Positions 1 through 9,552 of a stretch of 64,000 nucleotides of DNA are shown piece after piece. This stretch comes from Trichomonas vaginalis G3 (lineage: Eukaryota; Parabasalia; Trichomonadida; Trichomonadidae), in assembly GCF_026262505.1 (NCBI RefSeq), contig NC_067206.1:4988879-5052878 (forward strand). The letters are read 5' to 3'. Each line of letters starts with the position of its first letter. The first letter of the stretch is position 1. Below the pieces are notes generated by a model. The model saw only the letters and a program-made list of their open reading frames with translations, was not told where the DNA came from and did not search any database. The position numbers and the translations under genes were made by a program.

Positions 1-1113
1 TAATTAACCCTTTGGACTGGTACTTCAAAATTTGATAATTTGATAATTTCATGTGATATCATCATTTGCCTTTAAAACAACTGTGCGTTAAACTAGACAC
101 GTTTCTCTATCATAATGCAAAATATCAAAGTTTGGGAGATTCCCAAAGTGTCTGAAACTGATCATAAGGGTGAAAAACCGTTTTCCAGAAGTTGGGAACG
201 TAGGGTAATTTCTTTGATTTGTTAATTTACGATTAAAATGAACTATATCACTATTAATGCGATTTAATGAGATAATATTATATACACTAAAGGCTAAATT
301 CCCTATTAAGATTTGTTTCTTTCTGCATTTTGAAGACTTCTTGACAAATTATTTTATTAACTCAATACATTAAGCTCTTGATTAGCTTAATAAGGAAGAA
401 GAAAATTAGGTTCTATAAGCAAACATGAAATATTTTTTCATTCTTGAATATTCAGCTATTTTCTTAGTAGTATGAACATAAAATCAACGATTTCAATTGT
501 GCCATAGAAAAACAATGTAACTTTCAGATTCAAAGGTCAAGAATTTATTCAAATTCTCTTTTGCGAATGTGTAGTATATATTATGTTATCATCGTAGTGG
601 TTCCTTATAATAGTGCCGCTATAGCAGTTAATAAAACCTATTCAAATTCTTGTGATAAAACCCATATGCTAATTAACTACTATTTCATGTAGACTATTAA
701 CCAACTAATTATAGGTATAAATATTCCATGATATGAGGTTATGTAAGTGGTTATGAAAGATTATGGTAACCAAAATTTTCTGAATCACAATGTATCTGCT
801 ATTGTTCGAATCCTAATTTTCCATGGCTAACATAAGGTATGAACAATAGGCAATCAAAGCAATCGATATAGAAAGGTTTTAAAATATCTTCAATTTGCAT
901 TAAATCAGCATTCTAACAATGGTCACCATCACTTGGAGTTTCCCTAGAGTAATCTATATTTGAGCTCTATATACTCAATTTGATAAATTTCCAAATCTTT
1001 ACATGGAATACATATGATGATATTGATATCTCTGATTTTTCATGCTGTTTGATAAATTGATATAATAATTTGGTATGTTTGTGATTTCAGAATTTTTCTT
1101 GAAATTTCGTTAG
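1..1113. other. AT-rich intergenic region
   Basis: No convincing coding frame is visible on either strand. The stretch is AT-rich with short homopolymers. A box-B-like TTCGAATCC near 803 has no matching box A or cloverleaf. The last tens of bases presumably hold the promoter of the gene starting at 1114, but I see no clear initiator there. Confidence 0.6.
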
Positions 1114-2394
1114 ATGTTTCAAGAAATTCGATATCGTAAGAAACGGCCAATAATAGTTGATATCCCATTTATCGGACCATTCCTAATTGCTGTATTTATT
1201 GTTCTGATCACTAAAACATATAATTCAAGTGATAATTCGTTAATTAGCATGCCAAAATATAAAGAATACTTCGAAATTCACAAGCCTATGACTCCACACG
1301 AGAAGCCTGTCAATGCATCTTATAAAAAAGATATATATCCAAACAATATTTCCAGAACTTTAGTTACTAAAGAAGTTATTCTTCCGAACATCTATGTTAC
1401 AAAAACAATAGGTGATGTTGGTAAAGATGCTGTTATTCCATCAGCGAATGCTATTCAAGAATACGCAAAATCCGGAAATGCTTTCCTTGTTCAAATGAAA
1501 AACGTATTCGTAAATAACGAAGGCATTGTTTATGCAAACAATGTGTTCTATCCAGGAGACTGTGCTTGTCATTGGAGAGGCTGTATTGATTTCGAAGGAA
1601 AACATTTTCAAAAAGAATTCGAGTATACAACTGTTGATAAGGCAATTTGTATTACCCACGAATACGGATGGTTCTTTGCTCATTGGCTTATTGATTTCAT
1701 GCCAAAATTTGCAATAATTCCTGAAGATATACTTTTATCATCAAAGATCATCATTACAAGTTATGCCGATTTCACTATAAACGGATTGAAGTTCTTAGGA
1801 GTGAAACAATCCAATATTATTGCCCCTGTTCCAGATACTGCTGTTTTTTGCCGTACATTGTATACAGTTGAGCCAATTGTATGCACTAAATTCAATGCTT
1901 ATTTACTTCTCAACCTCCGAAGCCTTATTGTTAAGAAATGCAAACTTGATACAACTCCTGCAACGAAATACGTCTTCTACAATCGTGAAAATACAGATTA
2001 CAGAAAGTTCGGAAACTACAATGACATTCTCAAGTCAATAAAGAGCTCTTACCCTCAATATAGCTGGCAAAATATTAAAATTTCGGGTGGAATTAAAGAC
2101 CAAGCAAAGTTGTTCAATTCTATCAAAGTATTTGTTGCAATGCATGGAGCTGCATTTGCAAACACTCTTTTCATGCAACCAAACTCTTCTGTTGCCGAAA
2201 TAATGGGAGATAGATGGGTAGACAACTACTTGTGGATCTCTGCTTACGCGCAAGTCCACCACGTTGTTTGTAGAGATATGAAAGTCCAGTGGAGAGAATC
2301 TGGAAGCAAAAACGTGATTGATACGAAAACCATTCTTCAATTGGTTGATGTAGCTATAAAGAGTATGGAATCAACCCCTCAGCCACCAATGTAA
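1114..2394 (+). CDS. GT61-like (DUF563) glycosyltransferase, type II membrane protein
   Basis: This 426-residue protein has a short basic N-terminus (RYRKKR) and then one hydrophobic helix at about residues 15-37, the layout of a type II Golgi/ER membrane enzyme with a lumenal catalytic domain. The motif HEYGWFFAHWLIDFMPKF (near residue 181) and the C-terminal MHGAAFANTLFM (near 343), followed by a hydrophobic strand and an acidic EIMGDRW, are the signature blocks of the GT61/DUF563 family. That family includes xylosyl-, arabinosyl- and O-GlcNAc-type transferases. The acceptor cannot be read from sequence; surface glycoconjugate synthesis is an inference. The start is the first ATG of the frame. 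The gene is intact and is followed immediately by a MITE. Confidence 0.75.
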   Translation: MFQEIRYRKKRPIIVDIPFIGPFLIAVFIVLITKTYNSSDNSLISMPKYKEYFEIHKPMTPHEKPVNASYKKDIYPNNISRTLVTKEVILPNIYVTKTIGDVGKDAVIPSANAIQEYAKSGNAFLVQMKNVFVNNEGIVYANNVFYPGDCACHWRGCIDFEGKHFQKEFEYTTVDKAICITHEYGWFFAHWLIDFMPKFAIIPEDILLSSKIIITSYADFTINGLKFLGVKQSNIIAPVPDTAVFCRTLYTVEPIVCTKFNAYLLLNLRSLIVKKCKLDTTPATKYVFYNRENTDYRKFGNYNDILKSIKSSYPQYSWQNIKISGGIKDQAKLFNSIKVFVAMHGAAFANTLFMQPNSSVAEIMGDRWVDNYLWISAYAQVHHVVCRDMKVQWRESGSKNVIDTKTILQLVDVAIKSMESTPQPPM

Positions 2395-2403
2395 TAGATT
2401 TAT

Positions 2404-2698
2404 TTGAGGATGTTTTATTGTCGTCTGGAAAAGTGATAAAATTATTATTGTCGTCTAAAAAGGTGACAAATTATTATTGTCGTCTGGAAAAGTGACAAAA
2501 TTATCATTGTCGTCTAAAAAATAGATTTTTCAAGCATGTTTCGGTACCTAAATAAAGGAAGAACATCAATTCCATCTATGTATATAGTATGCAAACACGC
2601 ATGATATATGGAGTAGCTCTTTATCTGGCTAAAAATCCTATTATTTGAAAATTCGCATTGTCGTCTAAAACCGCCAGACGACAATAATAATACCCCGA
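2404..2698. repeat. MITE-like element, GTCGTCTGG family, copy 1 (expanded)
   Basis: The 295-bp stretch starts TTGAGGATGTTTTATTGTCG and ends with GCCAGACGACAATAATAATA. The tips form an inverted repeat around TTATTGTCGTCTGG. The interior (GGTACCTAAATAAA ... CATGATATATGGAGTAGCT) recurs inverted at 31069-31235. This copy is longer because the tip motif ATTATTGTCGTCT plus AAAAGTGACAAA is repeated about four times on its left side. No coding potential. Non-autonomous, so any mobilising transposase must be encoded elsewhere. Confidence 0.75.
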
Positions 2699-3010
2699 TT
2701 TATTTGATTTTGTTATAAAGATTTTTTGTATATAGTTTAAAATTCACATTTTTTAATGATTTTCACGATTAAAAGTTAATACTGTCACTCTAATAATGGA
2801 ATACTAATTAATCAAATCAATTATATCAATCAATAAAATTTTGAAATTTACTTTTAAATCTTCTATACCTCAAGTGATAAATATCAATCATTCATTCCAT
2901 ATATATGATGCTTGCAAAAATTCCAATTTCATATTTATCAAAAACTTAGTAAATAAATAAAAAAAAAGATTGAGTTGAATTTAAAAGCAAGAATAAATTG
3001 TCATAGAAGT
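2699..3010. other. AT-rich spacer downstream of enolase
   Basis: Contains homopolymer-rich DNA between the MITE and the enolase stop codon. I see no gene. It should hold the 3' UTR and polyadenylation signal of the minus-strand enolase. Confidence 0.5.
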
Positions 3011-4453
3011 TTACTCCTCAGCGAGCATATCGTGTTCCTTGAGGTAGTCGTAGATCTGGAGGAGACGTGTGTACTTCTGGATACGTTCTCCGCGAGCTGT
3101 TGAACCTGTCTTGATGGACTGAGCACCGATAGCAACAGCGAGATCAGCGATGACGGAGTTGCATGTTTCACCAGAACGGTGGGAAACCATGACACGGTGG
3201 CCAGCGTTGAGGATGAGGCGGGCAGCTTCCATACCTTCAGAGATTGTACCGATCTGGTTAACCTTAAGAAGGAGAGCATTGCACCACTTGCCCTCGAGAC
3301 CCTTCTTGATTGTGATTGGGTTTGTTGTGTAAAGGTCATCACCGACAAGCTGGACGCGTTGGCCAAGGCGGGCGTTGAGCTTTGTCCAGTTCTCGTAATC
3401 GAGTTCAGCGAGAGCATCTTCGATGGAAACGATGGCTGGGTGCTTCTTGAGGAGCTCATCGAAGTAGTCTATCATCTGGTCAGCGTTGAGGAACTTGCCA
3501 ACTTCGACTTCGTAGAGCTTCTTCTCTTCATCGTAGAATTCAGAGGAAGCGACATCCATACCGATCATGATGTCCTTGCCAGCTTCGTAGCCAGCGGCCT
3601 TGATAGCCTCTTCGATAACTGTGAGAGCCTCTTCTGGGTCGTTGAGGTTTGGAGCGAAACCACCCTCATCACCGAGGTTCTTAGCGGAGAGACCGTACTT
3701 CTTGACAAGGAGGCCACCGAGCTTCTGGTAGACTTCAGCAACCATACGGAGCTGGTCTGGGAATGGGACCTTGCGTGTTGGTGTAACCATGAATTCCTGG
3801 AACTTGAGGTTGCCACCAGCGTGCTTGCCACCGTTAAGGATGTTGAAGAATGGGGATGGGAGCTTGAACTTCTTTGGAACCTTGTCGCAGCCACCATAGA
3901 AGGCCTTGGCGAGGTACTGGAAGAGTTCGATTTCCTGGACAGCAGCGCCAGCTTCGGCAAGAGCGAAGGATGTAGCTGTGCAAGCATTGCCACCGATGTT
4001 CTTCTTAAGAACTGTGCCATCTGTGTCGCAGATCTTCTTGTCGAGGGCTGGGAAGTCGCAGAAGCACATTCCCTTGAGAGCTGGAGAAAGCTTCTCTGTA
4101 ACGTTCTTGGCAGCCTGCTGTGTGCCCTTGCCACCATAGCGAGCCTTGTCACCATCACGGAGTTCGAGGGCTTCACCAACACCTGTTGAAGCACCAGATG
4201 GGGCGGATGAGCGGGCGGCGAGTGTAACACGGCCGAGGTACTTTACGTAGACATCAACCTCGACTGTTGGGTTGCCACGGGAGTCAAGGACTTCACGGCC
4301 GACAACTTTCTCGATGACAGCCTTTGGAGCCTTCTTCTTGAGAAGGACGGAGAGGGTGCCGATTGGGTCTTCAGCCTTGGCAGCCTCAGCAATGCATTCT
4401 TTAACAATAGCGTCGTGCTCGGCGTTCATTGTTTTTAAAAGTGATTTGACCAT
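3011..4453 (-). CDS. Enolase (2-phosphoglycerate dehydratase) with N-terminal extension
   Basis: The product interconverts 2-phosphoglycerate and phosphoenolpyruvate in glycolysis. GREVLDSRGNPTVEVDVY (from residue 52), GASTGVGEALELRDGD, the catalytic-region HAGGNLKFQEF and GDEGGFAPNL, the metal-ligand blocks SIEDALAE and VGDDL, the catalytic lysine in LLLKVNQIGT and the SHRSGET loop are all present, so the enzyme should be active. At 480 residues it is about 45 longer than usual: the GREV block normally lies near residue 8, but here it follows a helical, lysine/alanine-rich leader. An ATG at 4429 would remove only eight residues of it. GC-rich third positions set the gene apart from its AT-rich neighbours, as expected for very high expression, and create long antisense shadow frames. 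Confidence 0.97.
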   Translation of the reverse strand: MVKSLLKTMNAEHDAIVKECIAEAAKAEDPIGTLSVLLKKKAPKAVIEKVVGREVLDSRGNPTVEVDVYVKYLGRVTLAARSSAPSGASTGVGEALELRDGDKARYGGKGTQQAAKNVTEKLSPALKGMCFCDFPALDKKICDTDGTVLKKNIGGNACTATSFALAEAGAAVQEIELFQYLAKAFYGGCDKVPKKFKLPSPFFNILNGGKHAGGNLKFQEFMVTPTRKVPFPDQLRMVAEVYQKLGGLLVKKYGLSAKNLGDEGGFAPNLNDPEEALTVIEEAIKAAGYEAGKDIMIGMDVASSEFYDEEKKLYEVEVGKFLNADQMIDYFDELLKKHPAIVSIEDALAELDYENWTKLNARLGQRVQLVGDDLYTTNPITIKKGLEGKWCNALLLKVNQIGTISEGMEAARLILNAGHRVMVSHRSGETCNSVIADLAVAIGAQSIKTGSTARGERIQKYTRLLQIYDYLKEHDMLAEE

Positions 4454-5582
4454 CTTCTGTGCAAATTTGAGAGGAGCGATTCACTTTATTTTGAATGAAC
4501 TCATAGAATAAAATTCGCATATTTCAATGATATGTGGTCGGTTCATAAAGTGAGATCATGAGTTCAGATATGTCATGCAATGTAAAGAGCACAATTTAAA
4601 AATCCGTAGATGTAAAAAATGAATGGAAACTTGACCACTTATAAATTTGTGTTGGATTTGGATAGTGAACTTTTATCGTACTAAAATTATTTATCCACGA
4701 ATATTAGTACATTCCTCAATTCTTTAAAAATGTGTTTCAGCCGGCATTTACGGAAAGAATCTTCAATTTTGCTACAAAAGCTGGAGAATCAACAAGGCTG
4801 TATTCGTTACGAAATATAGGTGCTAAATTCAATAGATTGGTCATTTTCTTGATCTCTTATACTTCGAATCTAGTTGGCAAATTTCATTGCATGCTGATGA
4901 GTTTATTTATCCATTAAGAATAGATACTAAATTACGAATACTATCTTAGTCAAGCTTATTTGTTACATTTCTCCACTTTTTTACAAAAAAATATTTATTT
5001 CCATTTTAAAATGATTTTATAGTATTACTATGTATATACTTTGTGTGTATAATAATGTTGTAATATTTATCTGCTCGATAAGTTAAATTTATATTACGAA
5101 TCTATTTTAAAAACTTCTTTAAATCTAAACAAAATATGGAAATAAAGCATAAAAACTCTAAAAGCAAACTATCCATCTTGAAAATCAAATTCCAAGATGA
5201 AATTCTTTTTTTCAATACAAAGGTTGAGATATTTTAATACATATCCTCATTTCATTACCTATAGTTGAACTGAAATGACTTCATAATCATATTTCACATT
5301 GTATTCTAGAAAATGAAATGAATTTTTGAGGGAAATCCTATATTTCTCATACCTTTCAATACAATGTTTCTAAAAAGCATATGTAGCACTAAATAGAGTC
5401 ATCTATTTAATAAATTTAAGCTATATTATTCTTCCATAAGCCAAATGAAATAATCAGGCTATAAGATAAAGAGAATAAGAAGCAGTCTGATGGAATGTAT
5501 ATTACAACTATTTATTATATATCACAGATTTAAAAAAGCAACATGAAGAAATATTGCTGAGTTTTTATCTTGAGTAAATGTC
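4454..5582. other. Intergenic region upstream of enolase
   Basis: AT-rich with no convincing gene. The bases just above 4453 form the enolase 5' region, with a pyrimidine-rich TCCTCTCAAATTTGC on the minus strand close to the ATG, compatible with a short 5' UTR. Small open frames such as the one at 4732-4917 have no family resemblance. Confidence 0.5.
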
Positions 5583-5843
5583 TTATGATATATATACGAG
5601 TGAGAAGACGGACAAAAATGCAAGAGATAAGCCGTAATAGCATTGATTATTAACAGATTTACATTGGAGATTGAAGTCTTCAACTGCATGAGGAAAATCA
5701 CAATTGATTGAATTATCAAAATTTACATTATCATCTTTTCCAAAGGTATTTGATGGATAATTAGATGTTACTCTGATATTCACACCTTTTGATGTAATAG
5801 GATATGCTGAGTCTCTATTAAATACATCTTGACTATTGCCCAT
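5583..5843 (-). CDS. Small hypothetical ORF with C-terminal hydrophobic tail
   Basis: The 86-codon frame begins at the ATG at 5843 (MGNSQDVFNRDSAYPITS). It has three cysteines in its second half (NCDFP, LQCKS, NQCYY) and ends in a hydrophobic helix. The open frame extends upstream without an ATG for another 18 codons. I do not recognise a family. It may be a remnant of a larger surface protein or a chance ORF, and it lies directly beside the palindrome array. Confidence 0.25.
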   Translation of the reverse strand: MGNSQDVFNRDSAYPITSKGVNIRVTSNYPSNTFGKDDNVNFDNSINCDFPHAVEDFNLQCKSVNNQCYYGLSLAFLSVFSLVYIS

Positions 5844-5918
5844 AGGAAAAAAAGTAACGTATATTTGAATGAGTAGGCATCCATCGAGCTTACTCACCTA
5901 TTAAACTTTTTATTCGAT

Positions 5919-6674
5919 CTCTGGCCGACAAAGAGCCAGAGAATCACATCTGCATTAACTTATGCTGAAGTTATCTGGATTTCTTCTCTCATTTGAGAGA
6001 CATCCAGATCTCGCTTTTTTTTGGTCAGGTACGACAACTACATTACACTAGGGCAGAATTCTCATCACAATTCTCATCACAAGCATATTACTTTAGAGTA
6101 GAGTTCTTCCGAAATCTCTCATCAAATGAGAGATTTCGGAAAGACTCTGCCCTCTTCGATCAATCACAGCTTCATCAGCCGTTTACTGACCAAAGAACGA
6201 TCACGAGAGTACATTAAGGCGAAGTTCTTCAGAAGTCTCTCATTCAATGAGAGACTTCTGAAGAACTTCGCCTTATTCGACTAAATTTACATTCCCTGGC
6301 TCATGCTTGGCCAGTGAACATATGCAGATTGCATTATAACAGAGTCCTTTCGAGACCTCTCATTCAATGAGAGATCTCGAAAGGACTCTGTTATATTTAT
6401 GTAAAAGCATAATTTACGACCTTAAACAGGCTAGAGAGAAGTAAAACAGTACGCGTAAATTTTAAAGTAAAAATAATGTCAAGAGAAGCGCAATACTTAT
6501 GCAGTCTATATGCTATGACATAGTATATAGACTGCATAAGCATTGCGCTTCTGATCTGCAGACCACTCATGAAAGACCAAATTGAGATTTGATGCAGAAA
6601 TCATTTGCTGATAAGGATAGTGCAGCATCAAATCTTGGTAGGATCATGCTATGCACAGTATCCTTATCAGCAAG
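5919..6674. repeat. Array of at least seven palindromes
   Basis: Inverted repeats, in order: CTCTGGC/GCCAGAG at 5919-5941; 5973-6009 (ATCTGGAT arms around a TCTCTCATTTGAGAGA core); 6101-6147; 6215-6275, with perfect 30-nt arms and a 1-nt loop; 6335-6395, with 30-nt arms and one mismatch; 6484-6552, with 34-nt arms and two mismatches; and two interlocked repeats with arms 6585-6595/6625-6635 and 6605-6619/6659-6673. Those at 5973, 6101, 6215 and 6335 share an apex close to CTCTCATTCAATGAGAG but differ along their arms. No ORF. See findings. Confidence 0.9.
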
Positions 6675-7890
6675 TGAATAGCTGATGATGGCCATCCATG
6701 AGAAATGACACTTTTGAGTTTTGAAAGATAATTTTTTTTAATAATATTTTATTAATATTAAAATGCTGCACTTAATTTAATTCAGTTCATGTTTCAGAGT
6801 TTTATTTTTTCTCCACTCAATTTTAAAATAAATTTTTTGATACCCCCTTTTCAATTCAAATTTACGCCAAAATCACAAAAATTATTATTTCATATTGAAT
6901 TTTATTATTTTAAACATTTTTATTCATAGATCAAAATTGAAATGATATTCAATTTTATTTTGTTTTCAGATTCCTTTTTTCAGCAGTTTAAATGAGTATT
7001 TCCGCATCAAATCCTTAATATAAGTTATGCATATCTTATCGACATCTATATATTATAATATAAGTTTCAAATATTCTTATTTCTACATCAAATTTTTAAT
7101 GTTCGAAAGAAATTGCTTATTGTCATATCACTTTCTTATCTATGCATGAAATAAAACTTTATAAATATATAATTCATCAAATTCTGTATATTTTTCTAAA
7201 ATGAGATTTCAAATTGATTATATTCTCTTATTCTACTAAAATTACACCTTAAATCATATTTACAAACATATATCATACTTAAAGATATATTCAACAACCA
7301 TATAACACCCGCATATATTGAATTTCTAATTCGATCATTTCACGAATTCTTCTGTTTTATAAATATATGTCATTTATAATATTGATCATTTAGCATATAC
7401 TTCATATAAAAACTTTCATAGGCTAATTCTAATCTTTTCTGCATATAAATTTCAATTTCATACAAAAAGTAATCAACCATGAGCTGTGGTTTATACAGCA
7501 ACTATTTCTATGTATATATATATTATTATATTACTATTTATTCAGTTCTAATTTATTTATATATTGAGTTATTGTCATGCTTCATTTTTAAAATAATCGG
7601 GTATCCCCCCTTTCTTAAGGCCCAAAAAATTCCCAAATTCAATTCACAATAATCGTTTTTGGGATTTTTTTGGAACCCACTTTTTACACTTAAATCTAAC
7701 TCCCTATAATATTGATGATTAAAACTTATTTAAAGAATAAAAGATAAACATGTTACATAGTTATTCCATATATGATTTAGTCAATATTTAACTTATGTAA
7801 ATATATAATATTTTATTGGTTAAGATAGCTTTTGAATAAGAATAGTTTTTTGGCACTTGAATATTCTGCAAGATCGAAAAATTGAAGGGA
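6675..7890. other. Very AT-rich intergenic region
   Basis: No gene is visible. Two loosely similar tracts (near 6815-6890 and 7585-7670) share TTTTAAAATAA followed by a GATACCCCC/GTATCCCCCC run, possibly an old repeat. The rest is low-complexity A/T. Confidence 0.5.
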
Positions 7891-8682
7891 TCATTTCCTG
7901 AATTGCCACATTTTGAATGCTTCTATTACAAAATAGATTTCCATACATTTCCTGATTGTTGAATTTTCAAAAATTTCATCTAATGATGGTCGATCATTTG
8001 GGTTTCGAGACAGCATTGATTCGATTAATGGCCGAATTACAGCATATCTATCATTTATTTTTCTTTTTCCTTGGAAATATGGTTTGAGTGTGCATAATTC
8101 ATAGAGGATTAGACCAAATGAATATATATCTGCCTTTTCGTTTTAAGGATCGCCAAGTAAAACTTCTGGAGCTGAATACACCGGAGTTCCGCATTGAGTG
8201 TATGCATATTGAGAAGAAGTGTAAAGTGACTTTGCTAAACCGAAATCACTAAGATAAATTATATCAAAAGCATTCGAAACAAGAATATTTTCAGGCTTAA
8301 GATCTCGATGAATGATATGATTTTTGTGAATGTATTCTAATGCTTTTGCTATTTGCCAACATATTGAGCAAACTGTATCTATCCTTAAAAGTTCACCATT
8401 TTGTCTTGAAATATATTGACGTAAATTTCCTCCATCAATGTAGTTCATAACTATATATAATTTATTGTTATCAGTCCAGGAAGAAATATATTTAACAATA
8501 TTAGAATGGTTCAATTTAGATAGGATTTCTACTTCAGAACGAGCTTTTGCTCTCATTTGAGAGCTCATCTCTGATAAATCTATTACTTTCATGGCATATT
8601 GTTTTCCATCTGGAGTTTTGACTAAGTAAACTACCCCAAATCCGCCTTGTCCAAGTTTGCGCACTATGGTGTATCGAACCAT
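7891..8682 (-). pseudogene. Nek-like Ser/Thr protein kinase, interrupted by one in-frame TAA
   Basis: From the ATG at 8682 the frame holds a kinase N-lobe and half a C-lobe: glycine loop GQGGFGVVYLVK, lysine in YAMKVID, HRDLKPEN catalytic loop, DFG in YLSDFGLAK and the activation segment GTPVYSAPEV. It then stops at TAA 8143-8145. The same frame continues with subdomain IX (DIYSFGLILYEL) and the subdomain XI arginine (NPNDRPSLDEI) to a TGA at 7891. The whole is about 263 codons, a minimal Nek-type catalytic domain without a regulatory tail. The truncated 179-residue product would lack subdomains IX-XI and should be inactive. One point mutation of a GDP-x-NEKADIYS-type codon explains it. Readthrough or a sequencing error are alternatives. 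Confidence 0.85.
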
Positions 8683-8917
8683 CTTGTTCTAAAATGATAT
8701 TTTCAACTATGAAACAAATTACGACTTCTTTACGACTCGGTATTCAAAAAATATCTAACAAAATTCTACGACTCAGATTTTTTTTGTGTGTGTATGTATT
8801 GAATCCAACAGTTTTCATTATTGGGTATCATTACATGATCCTACATTATCATTTTAAAATATTCTTGAAAAATTGCATAAATTTCATTTAGTAATAACGA
8901 GAAAATATTCAGTAAAT

Positions 8918-8977
8918 AAAATTTTAATGCTCATCAAGAAATAAATGAGGTGTATTATTGATGAGCATTAAAATTTT
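8918..8977. repeat. Hairpin with 20-bp perfect arms
   Basis: AAAATTTTAATGCTCATCAA (8918-8937) is repeated as its exact reverse complement at 8958-8977, with a 20-nt loop. It lies upstream of the kinase pseudogene and at the head of the second palindrome group. Confidence 0.85.
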
Positions 8978-9014
8978 GTCACTTTTATTAGGAAACAATT
9001 TGTGAGCTATAACT

Positions 9015-9310
9015 ACTCAATTGGGGTATTGTTTCTTATTAAATCTCTCAATGAATGAGAAACTTTATAAGGAACATTCATACTACTATTTCTTGGCTAG
9101 CAAATGGCTAATGATTCAATTACTTGTCGAATTGAGTAGTGTTCTTTCAAAATATCTCATTTGATGGGAAATTTTGGGAAAATTCTCTCCTAATGTAGTT
9201 TTCTTGTTGTTTTTGATCATTTGTATGTCAGTGGGTGCAAATTTCATCGAATAGAACAGATATTGTCGCAAATATCTCATTTAATGAGAGGCTTTGGAAA
9301 ATTCTGCACT
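9015..9310. repeat. Decayed copies of the CTCATT/AATGAG palindrome family
   Basis: Three degenerate palindromes centre near 9053 (CTCTCAATGAATGAGA), 9165 (ATCTCATTTGATGGGA) and 9280 (TATCTCATTTAATGAGAGG). Their arms still resemble the intact hairpins at 6.1-6.4 kb (for example GTTCTTTCAAAATATCTCAT) but carry many mismatches. An additional inverted pair ACTACTCAATT/AATTGAGTAGT spans 9017-9140. Confidence 0.6.
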
Positions 9311-9552
9311 AGTATTTTGGAATTGTAGTGTATCTGTAATTTGTTTATATACTGAAATTATTTGGATATTTCTCAAATCAAGTGCTAAATACAGAAAACT
9401 CTAGCATAGCATAATGGAAATGTAATTTTTTGTAATTGTCAATCACAAAAATATCTTCCTCAAACATCCTTTAAACTCGAAACAAACACTCATTATTAAA
9501 AAATCTCTTTTATGAAGATATCTATATATAAATAACTTTATTCTATATAAAT
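9311..9552. other. Spacer downstream of the helical-repeat gene
   Basis: Short AT-rich stretch. I see nothing besides the 3' flank of the minus-strand gene. Confidence 0.4.

Noticed and set aside
795..812. tRNA-like box B (TTCGAATCC)
   Set aside because: No box A at the right distance and no cloverleaf can be drawn.
3179..4189. 336-codon open frame on the plus strand across enolase
   Set aside because: It is the antisense shadow of a strongly codon-biased gene. The residue pattern mirrors enolase codons and shows no family resemblance.
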